Part shown: positions 45,038 to 53,925 of the stretch, piece after piece | Layout: each line of letters starts with the position of its first letter | How positions within the stretch are numbered: the first letter of the stretch is position 1 | Assembly: GCA_900538305.1 (NCBI GenBank) | Contig: UPXY01000008.1 | Location: 1-64,000, forward strand | From: an uncultured Collinsella sp. | Lineage (GTDB): Bacteria; Actinomycetota; Coriobacteriia; Coriobacteriales; Coriobacteriaceae | Direction of reading: 5' to 3' | Length of the DNA: 64,000 bases | The notes under the pieces: model-generated | Databases searched by the model: none | Seen by the model: the letters and a program-made list of their open reading frames with translations, nothing else | What the model was told of the DNA's origin: nothing | Position numbers and translations under genes: made by a program

Positions 45038-47113
45038 GTGCGATACGTCATCGAACACGAGGTGCCGGGGCGGCTGCGCCTTACGTTTGCCGATCACCTT
45101 GGCGCGTCCGACGCCCTCGCCCTCGAGGACTCGCTCTCTTCGTGGACAGGCGTCGAGCGCGTGCGCTCCTACCCGCGCATTCGCTCGGTCGCCATCTGGT
45201 ACCGCGACGCCCTTGCAAGAACCGCCCTGCTCGATCGGCTGAACGAGCTCAGCCGCGTCCAGCTCGATGCGGTGCGCGCCCAGGCGCCCACGGCGCTCGC
45301 GCCCGCGGTCCCGTCCGCCGCGCGCAGCATCATCCGCCTAGTGGGCAACCATCTCATCCGCCGCTGGCTCCTCCCGCCCGCACTGAGGGCGGTATGGGCC
45401 GGCCTTCACTACCTCGGGTTTCTGCGCGCCGGCCTCACCTCGCTCATGCGGCACCGCCTCGATGTGCCGGTACTCGACGCCACGGCCATCGGCCTATCGT
45501 TTGTCAAGCGCGACCCCAAAACCGCGGCGAGCACCATGTTCCTCCTCGACTTGGGAGAGGTCCTCGAGGACGCCACCCGCGAACGCTCAGAGCACGAACT
45601 CATTCGCTCCCTCATGACCATTCCCCAAAACGCCCGGCGCCTCGAGGACGGCGAGGAGGTCACCGTGCCCGCCCAGAGTCTCCGCGTGGGCGACCTCGTC
45701 GTGACGCGCACCGGCATGCCCGTGTGCGTCGACGGCGTGGTGGTACGCGGTGCGGCCATGGTCAACCAGGCGGCACTCACCGGCGAGCCGCTTGCCGTCG
45801 AGCGCATGGCCGGCGACGACGTCTTCGCCGGCACCGCGGTTGAAGAGGGCGAGATCGTCATCCGCGTGGGCGCCGAGCCCGCATCGACCAAGCTCCGCTC
45901 CATCGTGAATCTCGTTGAAGCCTCCGAGCAGCTCAAAAGCGAGATCCAGACGCGCCGCGAGCGCCTCGCGGACCGCTTCGTGCCGTGGAACTTCCTGCTT
46001 GCGGGGCTTGTGGCGGCGACCACGAAAAGCCTTGCCAAGACATCGGCCGCCCTCATGGTCGACTACTCCTGCGCCCTCAGGCTCACGTCGTCCATCAGCG
46101 TGCTCGCCGCCATGAGCCAGAGCGCGCACGAGGGCATGGCCGTCAAGGGTGCCAAGCATTTCGAGGCCATCGCCGCCGCCGACACCATCGTGTTCGATAA
46201 GACGGGAACGCTCACCGAGGCGACGCCCCGGGTCGCGCGCGTGCTCGCCCTCGTGCCCGATTGGACCGAGGACGAGGTGCTGCGCACCTCGGCCTGCCTG
46301 GAGGAGCATTTCCCGCATCCCGTGGCGCGCGCCGTGGTGGCGGCCGCCGCCGCGCGCGGCCTCGAGCATCGCGAACGCCATGCCGAGGTCGCCTATATCG
46401 TGGCGCACGGCATCGCATCGGCGCTCGATGGCAAGCGCATCGTCATCGGTAGTCGCCACTTCGTGATGGAGGACGAGCACGTCGAAGTCGCCCCCGAGGC
46501 AGAGGCGCGCATCAACGGCGACCTCGAAGGCCTCTCACCGCTCTACCTCGCCCAAGACGGAAAGCTGGTGGGCGTGCTCGGCATCGAAGATCCCTTAAAG
46601 GCAGGAGTGCCCGAGGCAATTGCGGCACTTCGCTCGCAGGGCATCGGCCACATCATCATGCTCACCGGCGATAACGAGCGCACCGCCGCACGCATCGCCG
46701 CCGAGGCGGGCATCACCGAGTACCGGGCTGACCTGCTCCCCGAGGACAAGCATGCCTACGTGGAGGCGCTCGTGGCTCGCGGGCAACGAGTCGTCATGGT
46801 GGGTGATGGCGTTAACGACGCGCCGGCGCTCTCCGCCGCCGATGTGGGCATCGCCATGGGCACGGGCACCGCCATCGCGCAGGAGGTCGCCGACGTCACG
46901 CTCGCCGAGGGCGGGCTCGACGCCATCGTGCGCCTGCACGCGCTCAGCCGCTCCCTCATGGGGCGCCTCGACCGCTCGTTCACCGCGGTTATGGGCATCA
47001 ACTCGGCGCTTCTCGCTGCGGGAATCGTCGGCATCATCCGACCCCAGACCTCGGCGCTCCTGCACAACGGCACCACCATCGCGCTGGCCGCAGAAAGCGC
47101 TCGACGTCTCTAG
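45038..47113 (+). CDS. P1B-type metal ATPase with atypical SCA membrane motif
   Basis: 691 residues. Phosphorylation site DKTGTLTEA, TGEP, the HFPHPVARAV histidine, TGDN and GDGVNDAPALSAAD are all present. The ion-selecting segment reads DYSCALRLTSSIS, lacking the CPC or SPC proline, and the N-terminal ~75 residues have an HMA-like shape but no CxxC. It is therefore not a Cu(I) pump; Mn, Zn or Fe are candidates. It starts with GTG directly after its small membrane partner. Confidence 0.88.
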   Translation: MRYVIEHEVPGRLRLTFADHLGASDALALEDSLSSWTGVERVRSYPRIRSVAIWYRDALARTALLDRLNELSRVQLDAVRAQAPTALAPAVPSAARSIIRLVGNHLIRRWLLPPALRAVWAGLHYLGFLRAGLTSLMRHRLDVPVLDATAIGLSFVKRDPKTAASTMFLLDLGEVLEDATRERSEHELIRSLMTIPQNARRLEDGEEVTVPAQSLRVGDLVVTRTGMPVCVDGVVVRGAAMVNQAALTGEPLAVERMAGDDVFAGTAVEEGEIVIRVGAEPASTKLRSIVNLVEASEQLKSEIQTRRERLADRFVPWNFLLAGLVAATTKSLAKTSAALMVDYSCALRLTSSISVLAAMSQSAHEGMAVKGAKHFEAIAAADTIVFDKTGTLTEATPRVARVLALVPDWTEDEVLRTSACLEEHFPHPVARAVVAAAAARGLEHRERHAEVAYIVAHGIASALDGKRIVIGSRHFVMEDEHVEVAPEAEARINGDLEGLSPLYLAQDGKLVGVLGIEDPLKAGVPEAIAALRSQGIGHIIMLTGDNERTAARIAAEAGITEYRADLLPEDKHAYVEALVARGQRVVMVGDGVNDAPALSAADVGIAMGTGTAIAQEVADVTLAEGGLDAIVRLHALSRSLMGRLDRSFTAVMGINSALLAAGIVGIIRPQTSALLHNGTTIALAAESARRL

Positions 47114-47161
47114 GAAGCATCAATCGGTCCGCTGTGGGGCCTGTCGTTGGGAAGCGGAGAC

Positions 47162-48043
47162 ATGGAACGGTTCACCGTCGAGCAGGACGGCTTCTTCGGA
47201 TTCCTCCACTTGCCGGAGCGGCACGTCGAAGCGTACTCCGGCAAGGCTCTCATCGTGCTCGGCGGCAGCGAGGGCAACGAGAACATCCCGCGCAACCTCG
47301 GTGCGCGTTTCGCACGGGAGGGCATCGCGGCGCTCGGCCTGTGCTACTGGAACGTGCCGGGACTCCCCGATGAGCTCATCGAGGTGTCGATCGAGCCAAT
47401 CGAACGTGCCGTCGCCTATCTCCGGCAGCGTGGCTTTGACCGCGTGGGGATCTACGGCATCTCCAAGGGCGGCGAGCTGGCGCTTCTCGCCGCCTCGCTC
47501 ATGCCTCAGATCACCTGCGTCGTCGCCATCTCCCCGCTCGCCTGCGCCATGCCGGGCATCACCGGCAACAAAAGCCTTGCCGGCAAGGGTCTGAGCGACC
47601 GCTCGAGCTGGACCTGGCGCGGCGAGCCCGTGCCCTGCGCGCGGGGCGGCGGGAGGCTCCCCTACCTCGGCATCATCCGCCGTATCGTCACCGAGCGCCA
47701 GCTCGACATGCGCTTCGTCTACGAGCGGATCGTCGAGCGCGCGCCCAAGGAGGCCTGGATTGCCGTGGAGCGCATCAACGGGCCCGTCCTTCTCGCCAGC
47801 CCCTCGCATGACGCCATGTGGCCGAGCGACGAGGCCTGTCGGATCGTCGAGCAGTGCCTCGCCAAGCACGACCATCCCTTCGAGATCGCGCGACGCTCCT
47901 ACGAGTACGCGAGCCACATCCTCGTGCCCATGGAGACACCCTCGCTCAAGCTCTTCCGCGTCGAGCGCGCCCACCCCGAAGCATGCCGGCAAAGCCGCGA
48001 GGACGCCTTCACCCAGACGCTCGCGTTTCTCGCCCGGTGGTAA
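47162..48043 (+). CDS. Alpha/beta hydrolase, acyl-CoA thioesterase/BAAT C-terminal type
   Basis: 293 residues. The nucleophile elbow is GISKGGELAL (serine in GxSxG); the Asp and His can be placed at SPSHDAMWPSDEA and EYASHILVP. The C-terminal part matches the BAAT acyl-CoA thioesterase domain. In a gut bacterium a bile-acid or fatty acyl substrate is tempting but unsupported. It lies 48 bases after the ATPase; a functional link is not evident. Confidence 0.82.
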   Translation: MERFTVEQDGFFGFLHLPERHVEAYSGKALIVLGGSEGNENIPRNLGARFAREGIAALGLCYWNVPGLPDELIEVSIEPIERAVAYLRQRGFDRVGIYGISKGGELALLAASLMPQITCVVAISPLACAMPGITGNKSLAGKGLSDRSSWTWRGEPVPCARGGGRLPYLGIIRRIVTERQLDMRFVYERIVERAPKEAWIAVERINGPVLLASPSHDAMWPSDEACRIVEQCLAKHDHPFEIARRSYEYASHILVPMETPSLKLFRVERAHPEACRQSREDAFTQTLAFLARW

Positions 48044-48120
48044 CGGATGCTTCTACAGCGACGCCTCGTAAGCGTCAATCATCAAGCTCGCCGCTAGGCC
48101 GAATACCGCCCCTAGCAGCC

Positions 48121-48297
48121 TTACCGAACGCGCGGCTTCCATCCCAGTAGAAGCGCGGAGTTGACGATAACGAGCACCGAACCCGCGTTGTGCACGAGGG
48201 CGCCCACCACAGGGTTCAGGACGCCCGAGATGGCGAGAAACGCGATGTCGCGCTTAGCGCCGCCCCACTCCAGCAGCTTCTCGAGACCTTCGATCAT
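48121..48297 (-). pseudogene. C-terminal fragment of a P1B-type ATPase
   Basis: A 58-residue open frame (MIEGLEKLLEWGGAKRDIAF, then GALVHNAGSVLVIVNSALLL) corresponds to the last membrane helices of a heavy-metal ATPase (HN/AGS motif). Everything upstream of that is missing. It has its own ATG after GGGGGAG and follows a CsoR-type palindrome, so it may still be expressed as a small protein. Confidence 0.75.
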
Positions 48298-48335
48298 GGG
48301 CTCCCCCGTCCTTCTCGCCGGCGCGTTTTGATACC

Positions 48336-48353
48336 TATACCCCTATGGGTATA
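48336..48353. promoter_or_regulatory. CsoR-type operator TATACCC-CTAT-GGGTATA
   Basis: Perfect 7-base inverted repeat between the ATPase fragment and the CsoR-like repressor. Similar to the copA operator at 22717 but shorter. Confidence 0.75.
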
Positions 48354-48400
48354 ATGCTTTGAGGAGGAGTCAAGCCGAAGTTCTTTTTTCAGCTGAGGTA

Positions 48401-48676
48401 CTAAATCATGTTGGCGAAACGCTCGACGGCCTTGGTGAAGTCGGCAACGGTCTTGTCCGCGTCCCCGTGCTCGATACCGTCGCGCACGCAGTGCTGGATG
48501 TGCCCCTCGAGCACAACCTGGCCGCATCGGTGCAGGGCGCTCTTCGCTGCGTTGATTTGCGAGAGGATGTCCTCGCACGGCACGTCTTCGTCAATCATGC
48601 GATCGATGGCCTGCACCTGGCCGATGATCTTGTGCAGACGCCTGTGAAGGTTCGCCGCATCCATGCACTGCCTCAT
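48401..48676 (-). CDS. CsoR/FrmR-family metal-sensing repressor
   Basis: 91 residues of DUF156 type. The ligand positions read CEDILSQ...HIQHC, with Cys-His-Cys conserved, plus an extra Cys in ALHRCGQVV and near the N-terminus (MRQCMD). It probably senses copper or a related metal, or persulfide. The operator lies immediately downstream on the minus strand, next to the ATPase fragment. Confidence 0.88.
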   Translation of the reverse strand: MRQCMDAANLHRRLHKIIGQVQAIDRMIDEDVPCEDILSQINAAKSALHRCGQVVLEGHIQHCVRDGIEHGDADKTVADFTKAVERFANMI

Positions 48677-48739
48677 CGCATCCCCCTCCGCGCCGCGCGC
48701 GATTACCAAAACCTTTCCGCCATCATAGCGCGCCGAGCC

Positions 48740-48925
48740 GGACAGCGCATCACACAAGCAATTACCCGATAGGTGGAGCATTCACGCTCGAGGATGCCTG
48801 GAAAGGCGTCGACGACGTAGAGCGGAACGTTTACCAGCCAATCCTGTTGCTTCAACCCGCGCAGCGGGAAGCGCACCGCCATCGTGGCAAGACCCGCGAC
48901 GAGCTCATCTGCGGCGATCGCTCAA
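48740..48925 (-). pseudogene. C-terminal remnant of a DUF4143 AAA ATPase
   Basis: On the minus strand the frame reads FPLRGLKQQDWLVNVPLYVV followed by DAFPGILER, matching the tail of the intact ATPase at 50838-52211 (SLRGLKKQDWLVNVPLYAAN). Only about 50 residues survive, with an internal deletion just before them. Confidence 0.75.
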
Positions 48926-48997
48926 AGTGTGATCCGATACTACCCGTTTCCCACATGTACTGATGCAGGCAATCCGAAAGACAGCTACGCAAGACGA

Positions 48998-49822
48998 TTA
49001 CACGCACGCATGGATCGCATCGCGCAGGAACTGCGCCGCCCCCGGCGCAACCTTTTCGTAATAGGCTTGGAACCGCTCGTCGGCAACATAGCCGTCCGCC
49101 AGACCCTTGTGAGCCTCGGGCGTGTAGGTACCATCCGGCCAGTACATGCGCAGCCAGCAGGCGTGCATCGCCACGAGCTTGCGTGCCTCGGAGCCCGCCG
49201 GGTCGCCCTCCGCCATCGCACGGCGCAGCTGCTCGTTGATGGCAACCGCCAGCTCTTCCGCCTGCAGGTGCGCCGCCTCGCCCATCGCCAGGTATTTCTT
49301 GTTGGAGGCATCCACCACCTCGTCGCCGTAGGCCGCGCGGGTCTCCTCGCCGTAGGCCTTCTCGTTCTCGGCGACCTCACGCCAGCGGCGAAGCGTCGGC
49401 AGCACCGCGCCCAGAAGCGACGCCGCCTCGTCCACAGTCCAACCCATCGCCTCGGCCATGCGCGGCGCGCAGTCTTCGATCATCTCGTCCATCGAGGTCT
49501 CGTACGTGTAGACGCCGTTCTCGTAGCACCAGCGACAGAAATCCTCGGCCTCGGAACCGTCCGCCTCATGACCGTGCTGACCGGGAGCGGTGAACATCAT
49601 GCCGCAGCTCTGGCAGTAGTGCTCGGGCATGTCGAGGAGCTCCGTCACGGGGACGTTCAACTCGCGAGCGATGAGCTTGAGCATGTCGATGCTGGGCTCG
49701 GTGGCTCCGACCTCCCAGCGGCTCACGGCTTGGCGGGTGATGTAAAGCCGGCGTGCCAGCTCCTCTTGGGTGAGCCCACGCTCCCGGCGCAGGCGGGCGA
49801 GGGCATCCTTAAGCATGATCAT
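48998..49822 (-). CDS. HTH regulator with zinc ribbon and TipAS-like domain
   Basis: About 274 residues. The XRE HTH (LARLRRERGLTQEELARRLYITRQAVSRWEVG) is followed by a zinc ribbon (HYCQSCGMMF ... FCRWCYENGVYTYE) and a helical C-terminal half resembling the TipAS antibiotic-binding domain (RAAYGDEVVDASNKKYLAMG, HKGLADGYVADERFQAYYEK). Suggests a ligand-responsive regulator. The start at 49822 has AAAGGAAC upstream. Targets unknown. Confidence 0.82.
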   Translation of the reverse strand: MIMLKDALARLRRERGLTQEELARRLYITRQAVSRWEVGATEPSIDMLKLIARELNVPVTELLDMPEHYCQSCGMMFTAPGQHGHEADGSEAEDFCRWCYENGVYTYETSMDEMIEDCAPRMAEAMGWTVDEAASLLGAVLPTLRRWREVAENEKAYGEETRAAYGDEVVDASNKKYLAMGEAAHLQAEELAVAINEQLRRAMAEGDPAGSEARKLVAMHACWLRMYWPDGTYTPEAHKGLADGYVADERFQAYYEKVAPGAAQFLRDAIHACV

Positions 49823-50038
49823 CGGAAGTTCCTTTCGCTCGGGTTCTTCTCGCCCATTGTCCTCGAGGGCGGCGCGGCCAGCAAGCAACAGGTTGTTGCG
49901 CGGCCTTCCCGGCAGTCTCACGCGCCGGGCGCCTGTTTCACCTCGGTAAAAACCGGATGAAAGAAGCTCGTCCCTGCCCGTCCGGGGAGCAACTGAGCGG
50001 AGACACCTCGTGCACGTCGAGCGTTCGGAGGCAGCAGT

Positions 50039-50254
50039 ATGAAGGGCAAAGGCTGGAGAACGTTCCAGATCGTTCAGTTTGTAGTGTTCCTCTGCTTCAG
50101 CGTCTTCCTATTTGTCAGGCCGGTGGACGGGCACGGAGCCGTCCAGACGCCCGAGGCAAAGCTGACCAGCTTTGCGGTGTGGGCCATCTTCTATCTAGGC
50201 CTCTTAGCCGTGGAGTGGTTGACGCATCTCGTTCGCCGCCGCGCCAAACGATAG
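50039..50254 (+). CDS. Small two-helix membrane protein
   Basis: 71 residues with helices QIVQFVVFLCFSVFLFV and FAVWAIFYLGLLAVEWL and a basic end (RRRAKR). GGAGG precedes the ATG. No family recognised. Confidence 0.6.
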   Translation: MKGKGWRTFQIVQFVVFLCFSVFLFVRPVDGHGAVQTPEAKLTSFAVWAIFYLGLLAVEWLTHLVRRRAKR

Positions 50255-50292
50255 ACTCGTCGCCCACAAAACGGCGTCCGAACGAAATGGCA

Positions 50293-50345
50293 TTACCTCA
50301 CGGCAACCTCGCGCTGCACGCGCTTGGGGAGCTTGGAGAAGACAG
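50293..50345 (-). pseudogene. C-terminal remnant of a YjbR-family gene
   Basis: The minus strand encodes VFSKLPKRVQREVAVR and a stop, almost identical to the end of the intact gene at 52801 (VFSKLPKRVQREVSDV). Nothing of the rest remains. Confidence 0.7.
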
Positions 50346-50463
50346 GCCGAAATGACGCCTTCTGAACGAATCCCAGATCCAAAAATGCATGCGCGGCGCC
50401 ATGGATTCGCAGACGAACGTGCAGTGTTGATTATTCCCGCCTCGCGAAAAAGAAGGTAAAAAC

Positions 50464-50474
50464 ACCCCAGAGGT
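50464..50474. repeat. ACCCCAGAGGT motif (one mismatch)
   Basis: Flanks GTAAAAAC before and TTTTTCGACAT after match the copy at 42049. Confidence 0.5.
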
Positions 50475-50651
50475 TTTTCGACATGACTTCTGTAACTCCA
50501 ATGTATGCGAACCACGGATGATACAGCGAATTAAGCAGTAAGCCCACATGAGACGATAAGGCCGGGAGATATGTCCCACGCGTTGATTCGATTGGAGAGC
50601 GAAAGCGCGACCCGCCTTGCCGCCGGTCGTTTTTCAATAGTCGCCTGTAAA

Positions 50652-50839
50652 AATGGCGGTGCAGTTCAGATATGCGCGATGAGGCAGGCTTCCAACAACT
50701 CAAACTGTGTTGGTCGGCGTGGTTCAGGGCGCCGGCGTATCTCCGCACTCAGCAGAATCCTAGGACTCCTTCGTCCGGAACCGTCGGCAACCCTGGACGC
50801 CGGCGGAGCAATCGCACATATCCAAACTGCGCCCCCATT
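50652..50839. repeat. 188-bp element with 29-bp terminal inverted repeats, copy 1
   Basis: Ends 50652-50680 and 50811-50839 match inversely at 24 of 29 positions (core GCAGTTCAGATATGCGCGAT). The second copy is at 63061. The size and structure suggest a non-autonomous mobile element. Its right end overlaps the last codon of the ATPase gene. Confidence 0.7.
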
Positions 50840-52211
50840 ATGTCCGTAGTGGCATATTGTGGCTTATATTCGGCCGCTCAAGAATGTCCGGAAAGGCATT
50901 GGCGGCGTAGAGCGGCACGTTTACCAGCCAGTCCTGTTTCTTCAGCCCGCGCAGCGAGAAGCGCGCAGCACGCCCGAGCCCATAGTCCCGCATGAATGCG
51001 GCGAGGCTTCCCCCGGCGATGTTCTCGTCTGCCTTGACCTCAACAGGGACGGGGCACCCCGCAACCTCGAGCAGGAAGTCGACCTCGCCCTTCTTCTGCT
51101 TGCCGTCCGCCGACCAGTAGTACGGCACCGCACCGCCCGCCACGAGCTGCTGGCACACGAACTGCTCGGCATAAACGCCCTTGTACTCAGTGAAGAGCCG
51201 GTTCCCCTCCACGAGCACGCGAGGCTCGAGCCCCGTCGCCGCGCCCAGAAGTCCGATGTCAAGCAGGTAGAGCTTGAAGTACATCTCGTCGGCATACCCT
51301 TTGAGCGGGATCCCCGGTTTGGTCACACGCGGAATCTTAGTAACCAGGCCAGCATCGACAAGCCATGCGACAGCATCTCGATAGTCCCGCCCGCGTCCGC
51401 CTTCTCGGACGGATGCATAGCTGAACCGACGAAGGTCGCTCTCCCGCGCAAGCTGAACGGGCACCGAATGCCAGGTCTGACGGATGCGTTCCACCTCGAG
51501 AGCACTCTCGACGTGCTTCGAGAAGTCATGCTCGTAATCCGCAAGCAGCGTCTGCTGCACCGCCCGTGCCGCCGCAAAATCCCCGGTCTCGCTGTAGCGG
51601 CACACCGCCTCGGGCATTCCTCCCACGTAGTAGTAGATGCGCAAAAGATCAGTCAGACGCTCGGAGAAGACGCTGATGAGATCGGCGTCACCCTGGGAAA
51701 CCGCGTCTGCAAGTGCAGAGTTGCCGATTTCGCGCACGAACTCGTCGAACGAGAGCGGATGCAGATAGAGGTAATCGACCTTCCCGACGGGCCACGACGT
51801 GCCGGCCTCATCCTTCTCACGTTCCCGGTTGAGAGCCACGCCGAGGAGGGATCCCGCTGCGACAACAGGCACGTCTGGCCGCTGCTCGCAGAACATCTTC
51901 AAAGCGGTGATGGCACGCGGGCACTCCTGAATCTCGTCGAGAAACACGAGCGTTCTACCGTCACGGGGATTGGTTCCCGTCGCCGCGCCGATGATGGTAA
52001 GCAAGCGATCCGCATCGAGGCTTCCCGCGAAAGCCCGTTTCATATCCTCGTTCTCCAAGAACACGACGTGGGCAACGGAATCGTAGCGATTCGCCCCAAA
52101 AGTAAGGACGAGCCATGTCTTTCCCACCTGACGGGCACCGTTGACAATGAGCGGCTTGCGATGGGGGCTGTCGCTCCAAGCGAGGAGCTTTATCATGGCG
52201 TTGCGATACAT
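50838..52211 (-). CDS. AAA ATPase with DUF4143 domain
   Basis: 457 residues. P-loop NGARQVGKTWL, Walker B TLVFLDEIQECP, a sensor region, then the DUF4143 nuclease-like domain (GEVDFLLEVAGCPVPVEVKADENIAGGSL). The family is widespread in gut bacteria and of unknown function, possibly DNA-processing. Its upstream region has three palindrome-containing repeats. Remnants of a second copy are at 48740. Confidence 0.9.
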   Translation of the reverse strand: MYRNAMIKLLAWSDSPHRKPLIVNGARQVGKTWLVLTFGANRYDSVAHVVFLENEDMKRAFAGSLDADRLLTIIGAATGTNPRDGRTLVFLDEIQECPRAITALKMFCEQRPDVPVVAAGSLLGVALNREREKDEAGTSWPVGKVDYLYLHPLSFDEFVREIGNSALADAVSQGDADLISVFSERLTDLLRIYYYVGGMPEAVCRYSETGDFAAARAVQQTLLADYEHDFSKHVESALEVERIRQTWHSVPVQLARESDLRRFSYASVREGGRGRDYRDAVAWLVDAGLVTKIPRVTKPGIPLKGYADEMYFKLYLLDIGLLGAATGLEPRVLVEGNRLFTEYKGVYAEQFVCQQLVAGGAVPYYWSADGKQKKGEVDFLLEVAGCPVPVEVKADENIAGGSLAAFMRDYGLGRAARFSLRGLKKQDWLVNVPLYAANAFPDILERPNISHNMPLRT

Positions 52212-52227
52212 CCTCGACCTCGATTCT

Positions 52228-52325
52228 GGCGGATACCGAAATCGGCATTCACCTTATTATGGCGGAAGCCGAAATCGGTATCAACCAATTAATGGCAGAA
52301 GCCGAAATCGGCATTCGCTATCATG
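52228..52325. repeat. Three ~33-bp repeats with CCGAAATCGGYAT cores
   Basis: Units begin GGCGGATACCGAAATCGG, GGCGGAAGCCGAAATCGG and GGCAGAAGCCGAAATCGG. Each contains a GCCGA-AA-TCGGC palindrome (weak in the first). They lie 17-114 bases upstream of the ATPase start. Confidence 0.75.
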
Positions 52326-52369
52326 ACAGAAGCTCAGAGCGAGCCCGTCCGCAGCATCTGCTATATGAT

Positions 52370-52735
52370 ATGGAACAGGCAAAGACAAGGTGGCGGTTAC
52401 GGAGCAACAGTACGATAGACAGCAAACGGGTAAAGGAAATCTTGTCTGCGCTCGGCGCAGATTTGTGCGGCATCGCGAGTATGGATAGGTTTGCCAACGC
52501 GTCGAAGGGCTATCATCCCCTCGATGTGTTTCCAGCGTGCAAGTCGGCGATCTCGTTTGGATGCAGATTTCCAGTTGGCGCGCTGAACAGCAAATCAGAC
52601 GTCCCCTATACGATGGTGAGAAATGCCATTACACGCAAACTGGATGCAATGGCCTTGGATTTCTGCATTGAGCTGGAACGGCATCAGGTGACGTGTGTCC
52701 CCGTTCCTACGAACGAAAGCCAATTCATCGGGGCG
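52370..52735 (+). pseudogene. Truncated epoxyqueuosine reductase-like (QueG) gene
   Basis: SKRVKEILSALGADLCGIASMDRF and the SAISFGCRFPVG segment match the N-terminal domain of QueG-like reductases. The frame then leaves family sequence near 52735, next to the yjbR gene; the cobalamin and iron-sulfur parts are absent. A remnant cut by rearrangement. Confidence 0.65.
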
Positions 52736-52800
52736 CCTCTCGCACGGGCTCCTCTCGCCCATTGCAGGCAACCGCCCCGTCGCCAGCGCAGGCCGTGCCG

Positions 52801-53184
52801 CTACACGTCAGAAACCTCCCGCTGAACGCGCTTGGGCAACTTGGAGAAGACGAGGTCGTAGCTCATGTCGCACAGGTCGAGCACGAGGCCCTCGGGCAGA
52901 TCGGCGTCCAGGTCGACGGAGATCCACGTGCGCCCGTCGGAGTAGTAGCCGGGCAGCACCGCGCCCGGGTACTCAGCGCGCAGCTCGAGGATGCGGTCGG
53001 GGTCGCACTTGAGCGACAGCAGGTGACGTCCCGCGTAGGGTGCCTTGGCGTCAGCAGAGGCCGTGAACTCGCAAGCGAACTGCCTACCGCCCACCCAGTA
53101 GACCATCCAACCCCACTTCTCGTGGAAGGCCTTGGTGGCACTGGGGCGCGAGAGCAGCCGGGCGTCTATGCTCTGGAAATCCAT
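52801..53184 (-). CDS. MmcQ/YjbR-family protein
   Basis: 127 residues. The ending SYDLVFSKLPKRVQREV and the middle LLSLKCDPDRILELRAEYPGAVLPGYYSDGRTWISV match the YjbR DNA-binding-like fold. Function unknown. Its tail is duplicated at 50293. It lies between two truncated genes. Confidence 0.88.
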   Translation of the reverse strand: MDFQSIDARLLSRPSATKAFHEKWGWMVYWVGGRQFACEFTASADAKAPYAGRHLLSLKCDPDRILELRAEYPGAVLPGYYSDGRTWISVDLDADLPEGLVLDLCDMSYDLVFSKLPKRVQREVSDV

Positions 53185-53203
53185 GGGACACCATCTCTAT
53201 ACG

Positions 53204-53329
53204 TCACGACGACAGCTTATGAGATGCAACGGAGTCGAACCCGCTCATGCTGTCGCTCTGCACGATGACGACCGGCCGTGCCTTGCTTGCGTAAAGATCA
53301 TCGCGCATCGTCCAAATCTCACCGCGCAT
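53204..53329 (-). pseudogene. N-terminal fragment of a MazF/PemK toxin gene
   Basis: 41 codons: MRGEIWTMRDDLYASKARPV followed by VIVQSDSM and an early stop. MRGEIW and RPVVIVQ are MazF hallmarks, but about two-thirds of the protein is lost. It overlaps the antitoxin gene by 11 bases, so a DinJ/MazF-type pair once existed. Confidence 0.75.
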
Positions 53330-53564
53330 CGCTCATCATCCTCAGGGCAAGCCTGTCGGAAAAGTCTGCCGCCTCCCGCTCGGTTGCGAAGGCCTCGACC
53401 TTGGGCTCGGGCAAGCGCACCTCAAACGGAAATCCGCGATGGGCATTGAAGGCGGACACAAAGATGCGCATCGCATCTGCCGGCGTGGTGCCCAGAAGCC
53501 GTGTCGTCTCGCGGAAGCGCTCCGCCTCAGCGTCTTCCACGCGCGTCGCAAGCTGTGAACTCAT
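53319..53564 (-). CDS. RelB/DinJ-family antitoxin, orphaned
   Basis: 81 residues of RelB/DinJ type (VEDAEAERFRETTRLLGTTPADAMRIFVSAFNAHRGFPFEVRLPEPK). GGAGG lies five bases upstream of the ATG at 53564. The partner toxin downstream is truncated, so this antitoxin has no intact local toxin. The long frame extending upstream of 53564 is not a gene. Confidence 0.85.
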   Translation of the reverse strand: MSSQLATRVEDAEAERFRETTRLLGTTPADAMRIFVSAFNAHRGFPFEVRLPEPKVEAFATEREAADFSDRLALRMMSDAR

Positions 53565-53925
53565 AGTAACCTCCAACAATATGTTGATATTTGCTATGTA
53601 TTGTACCCATTTGATAACAGATGCCACCATGACAAAAGCTGTTGCGGTTGCGCCGGGTGAATAGCGACCCCAGCCACGCTCATGGGATAATGGGGCAGTT
53701 GGAAACCCATCGATGCCTCCCTTGGTTGACAAATTGCCAACCGTCGTCGGTGGCGCCAGAGCCCGTCGCGCGGTTCCATGGTCTTGCACCCACGCGGTGT
53801 GGACTGCAGAACCGACCGAAGGAACGACCATGAACTTCAACGAACGGCTTGAATCTCCCCCGTTTCCGTTGACACATCGAGTTCCGTTTGGGCATGATGC
53901 CGTAGACGGGGAAAGGGGGCATGGG

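Larger units (their letters stand above)
50255..50837. other. Gene-poor region with a fragment and a palindromic element
   Basis: This 583-base gap holds no intact gene. It contains the yjbR tail remnant (50293-50345), an ACCCCAGAGGT motif (50464) and a 188-bp element with terminal inverted repeats (50652-50839). Confidence 0.65.
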
